DNA from: Leucosporidium creatinivorum
Lineage: Eukaryota; Basidiomycota; Microbotryomycetes; Leucosporidiales; Leucosporidiaceae
Direction of reading: 5' to 3'
NCBI GenBank assembly: GCA_001600635.1
Contig: BCKL01000004.1
Location: 124,001-188,000 of the forward strand
DNA length: 64,000 bases
The notes below the pieces were generated by a model, which ran no database searches, was not told where the DNA came from, and saw only the letters and a list, made by a program, of their open reading frames with translations. Shown here piece by piece: positions 1 through 11,013 of the stretch (positions within the stretch are counted from its first letter, which is position 1; every line of letters begins with the position of its first letter). The translations under genes were made by a program, and so were the position numbers.

Positions 1-714
1 CGACTCATCCTCCTCCAAACGATCGCTCAGCTCCAACACCTGATTGAGCTGGACCTAGGGTTCGAGGAGAAGGATCACATCTCCATTGGACTACTTCCTC
101 ACCTTTTCCCCGCCCCACGCCACCTTCGTAAGCTCAAGCTCAGCGTATCGAGCTTCGACAAATCCCCCGACCTCTTCGTTCGGCCCGACACCAGTATCCT
201 CGACACGCCTCTCCCCAAATGTAGGATCGAGGAGCTGGATATAACCTTCCATTGCCTCCCAAAGGAGGAGATTCGCCTCGTGGTCGACTCTCTCGTCGTG
301 GGCGCCGACCGAGTCTCGGTGCAAATCAGCGACGACTGGGAGACGCCCATCCTCTCCGCCGAGGATCTGGTTCACCTCCTCAGCTTCCCCTCCGGTGCAC
401 CTTCAGTGCTCGAGCTCCTCATCTACAGCTTTGGGAGCTCAGCCCAGAATGGACCCACCGGCATTCTCCCCTTCCCCTCCCCCTCCTCCGGCGCTCATAC
501 CACCGTCTCGCGGTTCCCCACCCACAACCACTATGGATCTCAGAAGACGCGCATCATCCTCGGTGATTGGAGGAGCATGAGGAGTCGCCTGCGGCAAATG
601 CTGAAGGAGAGGAAGAAGCACGATCGCTTTCAAGAAACCGAGGGGAAGGCCGAGGTGACGAGGGGAGGGGATTTGAGAGACGGAGAGGCGGAGGAGTTGC
701 GCGCTGTGTTGTAG
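1..714 (+). CDS. F-box/LRR-like family protein, 3' part
   Basis: The frame is open from the first base to the stop at 714, giving the last 237 residues of a protein whose start lies outside the window. The first 100 residues are leucine-rich with a spacing like the other F-box-like proteins here. The stretch LPKCRIEELDIT followed by a VVDSL/LVHLL helix pattern matches the LPRCSVKHLTLH...LLDAL...LNAIL layout of the gene at 43275-44524. The last 60 residues are charged (lysine, arginine, glutamate) and not shared with the others. The F-box is not visible because the 5' end is missing. Membership is inferred from the leucine-rich layout only; a substrate-binding arm of an SCF ubiquitin ligase is the family expectation. 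Confidence 0.6.
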   Translation, partial: RLILLQTIAQLQHLIELDLGFEEKDHISIGLLPHLFPAPRHLRKLKLSVSSFDKSPDLFVRPDTSILDTPLPKCRIEELDITFHCLPKEEIRLVVDSLVVGADRVSVQISDDWETPILSAEDLVHLLSFPSGAPSVLELLIYSFGSSAQNGPTGILPFPSPSSGAHTTVSRFPTHNHYGSQKTRIILGDWRSMRSRLRQMLKERKKHDRFQETEGKAEVTRGGDLRDGEAEELRAVL

Positions 715-1129
715 AAGCATGGAGTGCATGCTAGGTGGCTCGAGTAGTGAGTCTGGCTCTCCCGCTCTCCTTCTCGCGCTTGGCGGGAGCTGACCCCTTC
801 ATTCTTCGCTCAGGCTCGGACGCGACGCCCCCTCGTAGTCGCGCCCCGTCTTACAGTGCAGAACGCCAGTAACTCGCTCCTTCGCATGCTAATACAATGT
901 TTTCGTCGTCTCGAGCTTCTCGGGAATAGGAACGGCGAGCTGCCGAGACTTCCATCTCGGCCATCGTTCGTTTCGCGCTGCGCTCCTCACCGCATCTCCT
1001 GGCTCGTCTTCTCGCCCGAGCGACAGTGCCTTTCATTTGGGTGATGTAGCATGCTGATTGTATCACTGCAAGCAAGCGTTCTATCCCGACATCCCTCTCC
1101 TCCGTCCCTCAAGCCCGACCCGAGACGCT
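715..1129. other. Intergenic, convergent 3' ends
   Basis: This lies between the stop of the leftmost F-box-like gene (+) and the stop of URA6 (-). I see no coding signal, RNA gene or repeat. It presumably holds the two 3'UTRs. Confidence 0.5.
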
Positions 1130-2925
1130 TCAGACCTCCTTCGCCGCCTCCAACACGGGCTCAATCCCCTTGACGATATCAGCGTAGACCTCGTCGATGG
1201 GCTTGGAGGAGTCGATCTGTGGGTTGTTGGGCGAGCGCGGCGAGCGTGGCAGGTGAGCGTGGCGAGGGGGGAAGGGAGGGAGGGGAGAGGGACGGGTGAG
1301 GGAGGGAGCGGAAAATGGGGTGGTGGTATGAGGCGAGGAGGGTGACAAAAATGCATAAGGTGAGGAGAAGTTGAGGGAGGAAGGCAAGGTCAGCTCAGCT
1401 CGGCTCGGCTCGGCTTGCGCAAGCAAGCAGCCTCGAGGACAGGACCAGCCAGAAAGCAAAAAACGCACCTCGACGACCTTTTGCTGCTTCTTGTAGTACT
1501 CGACGACGGGCATCGAGGTGGTGATGAAGGTTTCTGATGGCGAGGGAAGCGAGGGTAGCGAGCGGCGCGTGGGAGGGGAGCGGGAAGGCGTGTCGGGAAC
1601 GGGGAGCGAAGGGAGGAGGGAGGAGAGGATGGGGGGGCGGCGAATGAGACGAGGAGAGGAGGGAAGATGATGAGGCCGGAGCGAGCGGAGAGAGGGAGGG
1701 TCAGCTTTTTTCCTCCTTCCTCTTCCCAGCAGAGCTCGAAGTTCGTTGAAACTCACGGAACCTCTTCCTGATACTCTGCTCATTATCGTCGTCCCTCCCT
1801 GACGTCTTGCCCCGTTCGAGAAGACGCTCGAGGAGGATGGGTTCGGGGCAGACGAGGAAGAGGATTAGGGAGGAGGGGCAGACCTATCGGCGAGGTGCGA
1901 ATTGCGAGCGCAGGCGGGTTCGAGCGAGGTGGGGAGAGGGAGAGGGGGGAGTTGGGAGCGGAGGGAAGGCCGAGGGGTGAGAAGGGAAGAGGGAGAAGAA
2001 GGCGAGGGTCAGCTCGGCGCCTCGCTCGGCTGCACAGACAGGATAAAAAAAAGCCAAGCACAAACGCACCGACTCGTCAAACTTGATCGCCTGATCCATC
2101 TGCCTCGGGAATCCATCCACCAAGAACCTCTTCCCTTCGCCGTTGCCGATGGCTTCCCGCATAGCATTCTCCAACAATTGGATCGTCACCTCCATAGGCA
2201 CAATCTTGCCCTCGGTAATGTACTCTTTGATCATCTTTCCTACTTGGGAGCCTTCGCGGGTCTGTTCGGCGCGGAGGAGGTCGCCCGCTGGATGAGGGAG
2301 GGGAGCGAGGGAGGGAGGGAGCAGGGAGGGGAGCCAGAGAGTGGTGGTTGAGTGGTAAGGATAAGGTGGGTGGGTGGGAGGTTAGCGATGTAGGTCGATT
2401 GTACGGCGCGCTCGGCAGCTCGACGAGCAGCAGCGCCAGAACAAGCGACTCACCGGAGAGGTGCACGAACCCGTAATCCTTCACCAATCTAGCGCACTGC
2501 GTTCCCTTGCCTACACAAGCGCAGCGAGTGCATCCAAGCAGAAGAGCGGCGAGAGTTATAAAGGGACGCGTGTCAGCTCTCCCCTCCCCTCCCCTCCCCT
2601 CCCGCTAAGAGCTACAGGACTGACCAGCCCCCGGGCCACCAAGCACAAAGACGACGGTAACTTCCTTCCTATCGAACGCGGCTCCTGTTCCCACCGTCTT
2701 TTGATCCAGAGGGGCGATTTCCTCGGCTCCGACGGAGGTGGCAGCTGTCGAATCGAGGGCGGAGGAGTGCGAGGGTGTGGTGGGGGACATGCTGTAGGAG
2801 GGGTTGGGGGTGGGAGGTGTGATGGTCGTTGTGGGGATGGGTTGATGAGGTGCAGAAGTGGAAGAGGAGGAGGAAGAAGAGGAGGAGCTCGAGAAGAGCG
2901 TCTTTAATTTGGCGAGGAGGGGCAT
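1130..2925 (-). CDS. URA6: UMP/CMP (uridylate) kinase
   Basis: Phosphorylates UMP and CMP to diphosphates with ATP in pyrimidine nucleotide synthesis. Six exons (2925-2625, 2510-2454, 2287-2070, 1883-1757, 1533-1469, 1216-1130) join in phase to 284 residues. The P-loop FVLGGPGAGKGTQC is split by intron 1 at about residue 100, followed by DYGFVHLSAGDLLRAEQ, the NMP-binding helix MIKEYITEGKIVP, FLVDGFPRQMDQA, and the lid LLERGKTSGRDDDNEQS; then TSMPVVEYYKKQ and a short C-terminus. The order matches yeast Ura6. A serine-rich extension of about 90 residues precedes the kinase core, longer than the roughly 20 residues of yeast Ura6. The start is the only ATG directly ahead of the extension; the codon before it is GTG. 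A 70-codon ORF ends 29 nt upstream on the same strand. Shares a divergent promoter with VPS2. Confidence 0.92.
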
Positions 2926-2954
2926 CACGCTAATACACTGCTGCTATTACTATG

Positions 2955-3167
2955 TTACTGAGGGTTAGGGAACTCTTTCTTGCCCCTCTGTCTGGGATCT
3001 TTTGCTCTCTTGTTTAACAAGTAGCGGTAAGAGGAGAAGGAGACGCCGAGCACGGCAAGAAGGGATAAAGGCCAGATGAGAGCTGAGCGGGTCAAAGTGT
3101 AATTGGTCGTCGCTGTAGGACGGGCGACGGGGCGACGATGAGGTTGATGGGGTGCAGAAGGAGGCAT
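2955..3167 (-). CDS. Small single-pass membrane protein or upstream ORF
   Basis: An ATG-initiated ORF of 70 codons. It has a basic, proline-rich N-terminus, one hydrophobic segment (ALIWPLSLLAVLGVSF, about residues 28-45), and a basic tail RAKDPRQRGKKEFPNP. It ends 29 nt before the URA6 start on the same strand, and I find no good donor/acceptor pair joining them in frame. It could be a separate mitochondrial-type microprotein, the first cistron of a shared transcript, or a chance ORF in the URA6 leader. No family recognised. Confidence 0.4.
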   Translation of the reverse strand: MPPSAPHQPHRRPVARPTATTNYTLTRSALIWPLSLLAVLGVSFSSYRYLLNKRAKDPRQRGKKEFPNPQ

Positions 3168-3388
3168 AGGCGGGAGACTGAGAGACGGGGGTTGACTTCC
3201 TCCCTTTTACCTTCGTCTGAGATCGAATCGACTACATCTCATTTAACCGCTCAGCAAGCGCACCTTCCAGCAACCTACAGCACTAGAACACGACTCTCGC
3301 CCTTCCCTCCCCTTTCCTAACAGCTTCAGCCCCGCCCGCGTCACTCCCTCCCGCCGCTGTCTTCTCTCGAATCGACTACAGCTCAACC
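3168..3388. promoter_or_regulatory. Divergent promoter, URA6 side and VPS2
   Basis: About 220 bp between the upstream small ORF (-) and the VPS2 start (+), pyrimidine-rich toward VPS2. It must carry promoter elements for at least VPS2. I recognise no specific factor site. Confidence 0.4.
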
Positions 3389-6300
3389 ATGAACATCGTC
3401 AACGCCCTCTTTGGTACTTCCAAGACTCCTGCTGAGCGATTACGGTGCGTCTACTTGCTTGTATTGGTGCAGCTCGGGCTGTTGACGAGCGGAGCGGCCC
3501 CCCGCCCGTCGCTCAAGGGCTGTAGCTGACTCGCTTCTCCTCTACCTGCACCTTGACATCTTCCTATGCCTTTCCCTCACCACCTACTTCTGCTCTTGGC
3601 TCATCTCCCATCCTCCTCCTTACCGCCCGCCGCCTCCCCTCACCCACTACTCGCCCTCGTCGTCTCCGACTCGACTCGCGGGTCTATCGAATCCTCGCTC
3701 CCTCATCCCAGGCAGCACCAACGTTCCCTCCAAAAAGCGCAACGTGAACTCGACCGCGAGCGGACCAAACTGGAAGGACAGGAGAAGAAGCTGGTCATGG
3801 ATATTAAGAATGGGGCGCGCAAGGGGCAGATGGTAAGTCCTGAGCGAGCGTACTGAGGAGAGGGGATGGGAGGGGCTGGGCTGGGAGAGGAGGAGAGAGG
3901 GAGGGGGTGCCTGGGACAGGCTGGGCTGGGCTGGAGGGCAGGTAAGGGAAAGGAAGGGAGACAGAGGGAGCGCCGAGGCTGGTCCGAGTGCAGAGGATGC
4001 TCGTTCGGCTTCACTTCTTCGGAAAGTTCAGATCGAAGAGCTACATCCTACGCCTTTCCGTCCAGTCTCGGCGACGGCAGCTCGTTCTTCGGCGGAAGGG
4101 TCAGTCAGCGCCGACCGAGCTCGATGTCGGGCCAGAGTATCGGAGGGGTGTACCTGTTGCTCCGTTCGCTGCTACCCGCGATGGGAAGCAGCGGTAGAGC
4201 TTCGACTGCAACAGACTCCCTCTCCCTCCTTTCCCTCCCCGGCGCAAGCAGCTTCATGCCTACTCGCCGTCGGCGCACACGGGCGGCGGAGGTCGAGGTT
4301 CAGGCTTTCGCAGATCTCTTTGCTCGCTTGGGCGACGAGCGGATGATGTGGGATACATTGAGCCTTCTGTCGCAGATAGAGCCACCGTCTACAGCTGGCA
4401 CGAAGGCACGCTCGGTTAAGCCGAGTTGGGCATGCTCGGCAATGGAGCGATGGACGAGGTGGCTGGGCGGGACGGAGGGGTGCTTGGTCGCTTTGCTCGT
4501 GGCTCGCGAGTGAAGCAGACGAGCTTCGTTCTCTGACGACCCCAGTCTTCCCATCTTCCTGAGATCCCAGATCGCCATTCTCTGATGCAACGAACGCCGA
4601 GCCGCTTCGGCGGTGAGGACCGAGACGGAGGTAGAGACAGGGTTGCTCGTTCGCTCTCTTCCCTGTGTAGGAACGGCACGAGTGAGCTTGCCTTTCTTTG
4701 TTCTCTTCCTGTCTCATGCTTCGCTCGCTCGCCGAATGAGCCTCGAGGGCCTGCGCCGGCGAGGCGTGCAAGGATCGCTGTAGTTTCTCCCGTCTCCGTA
4801 GAGGGGGAAGGAGTACAATGTCGCTTGGTCGTGCCTCGCTGGCTAGCCTCATTGCTAGTCGACGTATGAAGAAGGGGACGGGCTGTCACGCCGAGCTGAG
4901 GAGCGAGGGCGAGACTGATGAGTAGGAGAGACGGTGCGGCGGGTCTCGTTTTGCTTCCGTAAGGAATGAAAGCGGATCTGCTACGCTTGCCACTGACTAC
5001 TCGCCGATGCCCTTTTGCTGGTCCATCCCATTGTCGACGAGCAGCGCCCAACGACCGAGCGGGCTGGGCGGTCGAGGCTTGCTGCAGCGTCCCTTGCTCG
5101 ATGGAGCCGAGGGAGGTGCAGGATGGTGCCTTTCTTCTGCCCCTCGCTCGATTGGTCTGGGCGGCCTGGTCTGCTGTCCGGCAAAGCCGAGCGAGACTTC
5201 AGTGGGCCGAAGCTGGGAGGAGGGCAGCCGCTGGGAGAGCGATGGGACGGCGCCTGCTCGCCTGACTCTCGCTCTGAGAGTCGAGTTCGCAAGCTCTTGA
5301 TCCCATGTTCCCCCGTCGCGCAGTCTTCCTCCCTCTTCGTCGAGAGCCAGAGCTGCTCGGCGGTGGCAAGGGCGCGCAAAGGACGTCGTTGAAGCTAAGG
5401 GATCGCGGGTGTTACGCTTGCTCTCCATGAGAGTGGGCGATGACCTATTCATTCCTTCTCTCTTCGACGTCTCCGACGTGCATGAGAGTTCGGTCAATCG
5501 TAGCTGGTCAAGCAGGAGCAGCGCCGAGGAAGGACCAGTCTCTTGCTCTCTCGCGTCCAATGGAGCGTGGAGGGGCGAGGAGTTATGCTTGCCTTCCTTG
5601 GGGTGCATTCTCCACTGAGCAATTCGGTGTCGGTGAGGCAGAGCGACGGGGGCAGCAAACATCTCTTGCGCGGCTGCCTTTTCTTTCGCCAAAGCAGGGG
5701 AAGACGACGCGCTGGTAGATATTGTTCACCTCTCCGCCGACTGCAGGCGGCTCGCTGTGCTCAGATCTCGGCGGTCCGGGACGCTCGGGGGTCATGCTCG
5801 CCGCTCTTGTCTCGCTGGTTCTCAGCAGCGAGATGGGGGCGGATAGACGTTGGATGAGCCGCGTCCTTCTCTCTCCCTTCGTGTCCCTTCGACAGATGAG
5901 CCGGACGACAGCGACGCCGAAAGTCAAGCGACGGCGCAGAGCAGGTTCGAGCCAAAGTGTTGACCTCGGTTTTTTCGAGCGACGAGACGGGTCACATGCC
6001 TGGCGGAACTGCCATTTGTCTCGCTCGAGATTCCGCTTCGTCTCTTCGTCTCGTCTGTCTGATCTCGCAACCCTCCGCTCGCGAGGGCGACTCGGCTGAG
6101 GGAGCTGTCTGCTGGATTGCTCAGACGGAGCGGTTCACAGACTGAGCTCGGATCTTGGCTATTCCTGCAGGGTCGCCTCGCCGGCGCTTGATAGTTCGAG
6201 CCAGGGGATAGAATCGGACGCTTAACCGAGCAGCGTGGAGATCGTGTCTGGCGGCCCTCAGCTGAGCTGAGAGGCGCCGGCGAGATCGACGCGTTGGCGC

Positions 6301-7616
6301 AGGTTTAGTCGCCGCATGCCCCGCTCCGTCTGGACGCTGTGAAAAGAGGGATGAGATCAGTCGAACTCGGTGCACTCGCAGGCGAGCGGGTTAGGCGACG
6401 GCTCTCGTGAGCTATCGAGGGTGCGCGTGCGCTCTCATAGTCTGTGGGGATGTACTCGCCCTCTCTCTCTCTCTCCCCCCTGGCATGCCTGTGCAGCTCT
6501 ACCTTCTCAGTTGAGTGGTAGCGGCCGAGCGGACGAGTCGGCTTTCGCTGAGCTTGCGAGGGGCGACAGCTCTTCGTAGTGCAGTGATTGGACCCTCGTC
6601 GTTGCCGCAGCTCAGCACGTCGCAACACGTTCACCTCGGGCACCTTTTCTCCTTGGCTATCCGCCGACTGCTGAGCAGGAGCGAGGTCGGGCCCTCCCTC
6701 TCTCGGGAAGGCTCGACCAGACAGCTAACTGTTGTCTTCAGCTCCACCTCCCTTCGAACAATTCGCTGACTGATCTCACTTTCGCTCTCTCCCGCTCCCA
6801 GAACTCGTGCAAAGTGATGGCCAAGGACCTCGTCCGAACGCGGCGCTACATCTCCAAGTTCTACTCGATGAAGACGCAGCTGCAGGCCGTCTCTCTCCGC
6901 TTGCAGACACTGAGGAGTAACCAGCAGATGGCCGAAGCGATGAAGGGTGCTACCAAGGTGCGTTCCTCCCTCTCCTGCGCCCTGCCCCTCCTCGCTGAGA
7001 AGCTGACCTCCCTCGTTTCCCGGCGTCAACAGGCCATGTCCCTCATGTCCCGCCAGCTCAACCTCCCGCAAATCCAGCGCATCCTACAGGACTTTGAAAA
7101 GGAGAGTTCAATGATGGACATGAAGGAGGAGATGATGGGCGAGTCGATTGACGATGCCATGGAGGAGGATGAGGGCGAGGGGAATGAGGAGGAGGAGAGT
7201 AGTAAGATTTTGGAGGAGGTCTTGGCCGAGATTGGGGTTAGTGTGGGACAGCAGGTGAGTTCTCGGTGCTCTCTTGTCGGCCGAGCTCGAGCTGGCTGCC
7301 CGCTTGCGCGCTCTTCGCTGGCCCTCTCTCACCCTCTCTGCTCTACTTTCACCTTCCATGTCATGCTTCCCTTTCCTCTCTTTGCCGTACTCACCTCACT
7401 CTGCCTCCTTCCATCCTCCCTCGCCTCCCTCCTCTCCCTCAAACGCAACAGCTCGGCGAAGCCCCATCCTCCCTCCCCGCCGCCTCAGTCGCCGAACCCT
7501 CACAACGTCAAGCCGTGGCTATGGGCGAAGGAGCACCTGCATCGAGCGGTGGAGGAGCTGGTGGCGGAGAGGTCGATGACTTGCAGGCGAGGTTGGATCA
7601 GCTGAGGAGGGATTAG
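3389..7616 (+). CDS. VPS2: ESCRT-III subunit Vps2/Did4 (CHMP2 family)
   Basis: Part of the ESCRT-III filament that drives membrane scission in multivesicular-body sorting; its C-terminus recruits the Vps4 ATPase. Exons 3389-3444, 3712-3832, 6802-6957, 7033-7254 and 7452-7616 join in phase. The N-terminus MNIVNALFGTSKTPAERLR is the usual amphipathic start of the family. Then come the basic helix RELDRERTKLEGQEKK, CKVMAKDLVRTRRYISKFY, LQAVSLRLQTL, AMSLMSRQLNLPQI and EFEK-like DFEKESSMMDMKEEMM, an acidic linker, and the C-terminal MIM1-like helix VDDLQARLDQLRRD. All blocks are in family order. The intron between exons 2 and 3 is 2,969 nt against about 50-150 for nearly all others here. A partial second copy lies at 56088-60660. 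Confidence 0.95.
3833..6801 (+). other. Giant intron of VPS2
   Basis: The intron runs from GTAAGT at 3833 to CCCAG ending at 6801, with a CGCTGAC branch-like site about 35 nt before the acceptor. The protein reads straight across it (GQM then NSCKVMAKDL), as in CHMP2 proteins, so no exon is missing inside. It has polypurine tracts and many short ORFs on both strands, none recognisable. The same insert, 2,993 nt and clearly alignable (for example 3968-4200 with 56338-56575), sits at the same position in the second VPS2 copy. It may hold an old inserted element or a non-coding RNA; I cannot tell which. Confidence 0.85.
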
Positions 7617-8327
7617 AGCTGCGTCAGGGTGAAGAGCGGACGGTGCAGAGCGAGGTGTCGAAGGGAGTGGGCAGCAGATTGTAGTATACGAGGTTAGCTG
7701 TACTAATATTTGACCTTGACTATGGAGTTCTCTCTCGCGGTTATACTCGCTAGGCCAGGACAAGGCGAGTCTCAAGCTCGTCGCCCAAGTTCGGCCGTCT
7801 CAAAGCTCGTTGCGATGGCGGTGGATGGCTTCACCCGCGTCAGAAACAACTTCTCGGAAGGTCGCACCAGATCACAGCTCGAAGCTGGCGCGCAGTGATA
7901 TGAGGAGCGAGGCGAAGAGAAGGCAGTTGAGCCGAGGAGGAAGGCTAGGTTCGAGGATGACGAGGTCATGGGGAGTAGCAGCTGTTTGTCGCTAGGTCTT
8001 GATGTACGAGCACAGGAATGAACTCGGAAGTTCTTACACGAGGGCGAGAGGGCGAGAGTGCCGGCGAGGAAAGAAGGAGGCAAGCTCGTTCGGCCGAGCT
8101 TCGCCGAGTGCGCAAGAGCTCGCGAATCTCTCGTATCTCTTGAGGGGACAAGAGCGCGTAGGGAAGGTACAGCTATGTTAATGTATGCTTTAGCGCCTCT
8201 CCGAATGAGCTGCAGCACAGGTTCAGCCGGCCGAAGCCCCGAGCGATCCTGCAAGTTGGGAAGCATCAGCGCCGGTGGGGGCGACGGAGGGCGGTAAAGC
8301 CGGTGAGAGCTTACCTAGCCGTCTTTC
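7617..8327. other. Intergenic, VPS2 and F-box 3' ends
   Basis: About 700 bp between the VPS2 stop (+) and the end of the next F-box-like gene (-). Only short unshared ORFs are present; nothing recognisable. Confidence 0.5.
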
Positions 8328-9566
8328 CTACATCCACACAACCGGCGCGCGCAGCATGCTGGCCAGCTCCTTCAGCTGCGCGACGTCCGAGTCCGACCAA
8401 TCCTGACCTCGCTTCGCCCAGAACTCTTGAGGCGGCGTCTCCGACACACCCTCGAACTGACTCCAGCTGTGCGTCTCCATATCGAGCTCGTTGACGATGG
8501 TCTTCCATGCCCCGGCCTTAAGATGGCTGGTGACGATCGTCGGACATCCTGGGCCCGGGTCCATTTCGTACGTCAAATAAAGTCATCCCATCGGGGCGGG
8601 GACTCGGAGAGAGCGCCAGTCCTTGGGTTCCGACATCGCAATCACTTCGATTGAGCAGTAGCTCATCCTTTTGATATAAGTTGGGAGAACGTTGTTGAGC
8701 TGACTGAATGACGGAGGCGGAGCGAGGGAGGGGAAGTTGAGGCGGAGCTGCTGGGTCGACGAGGCCAAGAGGCCAAGAGCCGACTTGATGAAAGTGATTT
8801 TGTTATCCTTGACCGCCACTCGGAGATGGCGGATGCTGCAGTCGGGCCAGCTCGGCAGTCGACCCCTCGCCCCCGCTTCGAAGACAATGTCGAGCCAGTG
8901 CAACGACTTCAGGGTGGAGTGAAGTGGGCGTAAGGCTTCCGCCGACGTTCCACGCGGATCCAGGTGAAGAACTCGAAGGTTCCTCAGCTGAGGGATGACC
9001 GTCGAGATCTGGGTCTCTGCCGTCGACCTCGGCGTGATTCCGCGGATGGCGAGCGTGACAATATTGACGCACTCAACGAGGAGGATGACCATGGCGCGTC
9101 CAAGTAGCGGCGAGTCCTCACTGGCGAGAGAGTCGGAGGCCTTGCTTGTAGTCCCGCTGAGGCTCACAATTCGAAGAAGCGGGCCGAGTTGAGGTCGGTG
9201 GAGGAGCAGGTCGGCAAAGTCCATGAGGCTGACGAATCCAGAGATGTTCCATGCGAGGAGTCGGCGGGATATGGGGTAGAGTCGCGTTTCGACAAGGGCG
9301 AGGGCTCGGCGGTCGCTTTCAAGGAGGTGATTGGCGATGTCGTCCAGCAGCTCGTCGGGGTTGTCGTTGAAGCTCTTGGGCTTGGGCGGGTTGAGCGAGA
9401 GAGCGGCGAAAGGAGAGGCGAGAGTATCGGTGGAGGAGGGAGCAGCCTGCGAGGACGAGCAACAGAAGGTCAGCTCTCGCCCTCGGCGCTCGTCTCTCAG
9501 CCTCTGACCACTCACCTCCACCATCTCAGTGCTCTCCTGCTCCAGCTTCGAGTCTTGAGAGTCCAT
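8328..9566 (-). pseudogene. F-box/LRR-like gene with one in-frame TGA
   Basis: Exon 1 (9566-9516) gives the family leader MDSQDSKLEQESTEM plus two residues; exon 2 runs from 9446. An F-box-like segment FNDNPDELLDDIANHL is followed by ADLLLHRPQLGPLLR and leucine-rich repeats. At 8585-8583 a TGA occurs where the relatives have tryptophan (GVGW or GPGW), after which the same frame stays open for 83 residues with the family C-terminus, ending at 8328. This is therefore a single nonsense change in an otherwise intact gene, or a protein shortened to 304 residues, or a sequence error. The promoter module upstream looks complete. Confidence 0.8.
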
Positions 9567-9582
9567 AGCGAGCTTCGACGAC

Positions 9583-10145
9583 CTGCGAATCGACCAGCAA
9601 CACATGAGCTCGAGCCCTTTGCGACCGTCCGTCCTCCCTCGTCGAGCTGCTCTCTCGATGCAGGGAGAGCTTGGGTGGAGCTGAGCAGTGGTGCAGAGGA
9701 CTCACTTTGCTCAGTATGATGAAGCGCTCAGAGCTATTGTGGTCCGAGCCTCCAGCAGCGAGCGAGTGAGTCGAGGAGAGGGTGACGAGGAGAGGGAAAG
9801 CGACGAGGAAGCGAGCGAGGGAGCGGCGAGAGAGCTGTAGGAAAGTAGCAGTCGTCCGGTAGAGCTTCCAGTGGCTTCGAGTCCTGTCTGACCAGCGAAA
9901 GCGAGTCGAAAGCGCAGAAGACGAGGTAATGGCGGGAGGGAGCGAGAGCTCGACGGCCAAGTCCTCGCTTCCCCTCAGCCTCGAGCAGAACAAGGGGGCG
10001 CGTTCTGTAACTCAGTGTGGATCGGCTGGGAGCTCGAACGATGAGAAGAGAGCGTACTGTCGACATCTCCGTCCTTTCCCAGCCTGAGCTCGAGCGAGCT
10101 CAGCCAAAGCCGAGCTCGCCAGCCTTGCATCGCCAAAGCCGGCTC
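9583..10145 (-). repeat. F-box 5' module (promoter + 5'UTR intron), copy 1
   Basis: A block of about 560 bp ahead of the F-box-like gene, strongly alike to blocks at 16073-16657, 22770-23319 and 42715-43274, with shortened copies at 62253-62640 and 53470-53790. It includes a stretch rich in TCGTCTTCTGCGCTTTCGAC and ends in an intron (donor GTGAGT at 9705, acceptor at 9583) just before the leader ATG. Confidence 0.8.
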
Positions 10146-11013
10146 TCGCTGGTCTGCTCTTCATTCGCAACCTCTCGGACTCGTCGCATAGCAAGCCTCG
10201 AAAAGACGGTCTATGTTTCCAGCGTGATGTGATGTGTAGCAGAACCAGTACGCCAGTTCCACCCGCGACGCCCCACTTGGGCCTTCGAGCTGGGCGCGCC
10301 GACCGAGTGCCGGCCCCCCTGCCCTGTAAGCGAAACGAGGTTCGCACGCTTCGAGCTCTACGCGGGCGCCGGCTACGCTGACTCGACGGCGTTGCGACTT
10401 CTGTAAGGCGCGAGCCTCATCGCTCTGCTCGGCGAACCCTCCTTGCGAGCTCCTGTCCTCACTCCCCCTGCTCGCGAGCCCTCGCCTAAGCAGCGGAAGA
10501 TACTGAGACACTCACTCGGTGGGGGCGGTAAAGCGCTGCCCGCCGTCAGTGTCTCCAAGACTGGCGCCAGCCCTCCATCTGGCTGCTCGCATCTCCAGCT
10601 TCGGCGAACCTTTCCGAAGAGCTTCCCGGGGACTAGCAAGGTTGCGAGAGCACAGAGATGGTAATGTGATTCACCGCATTACCTCGATAGCACCCGCTAG
10701 TCAAGTCAATGGCCTACAGCGGCTGGGAGACCTCGAGAGAAGGATTCGCGTCGAGTTGGAACGGGGTGGGCGAAGCTGGGAGAAGGCGAGGGTGAAGGGG
10801 GTGTAGTGCAGCAGGTTGGTAATGAGGTCTGTAATGCTCTAGTCTTGACCGAAAGTTGTAGCTCGTTATGGCAGCTCCCTAAGAGGCCCTGGCTGATTTC
10901 AAGACTTGGACTTGGACCGTTTGAGCGCGTCTCTAAGGCTGGTTCTCCTCCTCCGCTCTCGCTCGTCTCGTCTCTGTTCGACCCTAACGTGCTACAGCTT
11001 TGAAAGAGTAGCG
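10146..11013. other. Intergenic, no recognised feature
   Basis: Upstream of the F-box 5' module and the next weak gene. No ORF, repeat or RNA gene that I can support. Confidence 0.4.

Noticed and set aside
4172-5692. Minus-strand genes inside the VPS2 giant intron
   Set aside because: Frames of 200 or so codons overlap one another and are not maintained in the homologous intron at 56205-59197.
8583-8585. Selenocysteine at the TGA of the F-box gene
   Set aside because: Fungi of this kind are not known to use selenocysteine, and relatives have tryptophan, one base away from TGA.
9734-10066. Conserved frame (FCAFDSLSLVRQDSKPLEAL type) in the F-box upstream modules
   Set aside because: The nucleotide block is conserved but the reading frame breaks differently between copies and has no consistent start; better explained as duplicated promoter/5'UTR.
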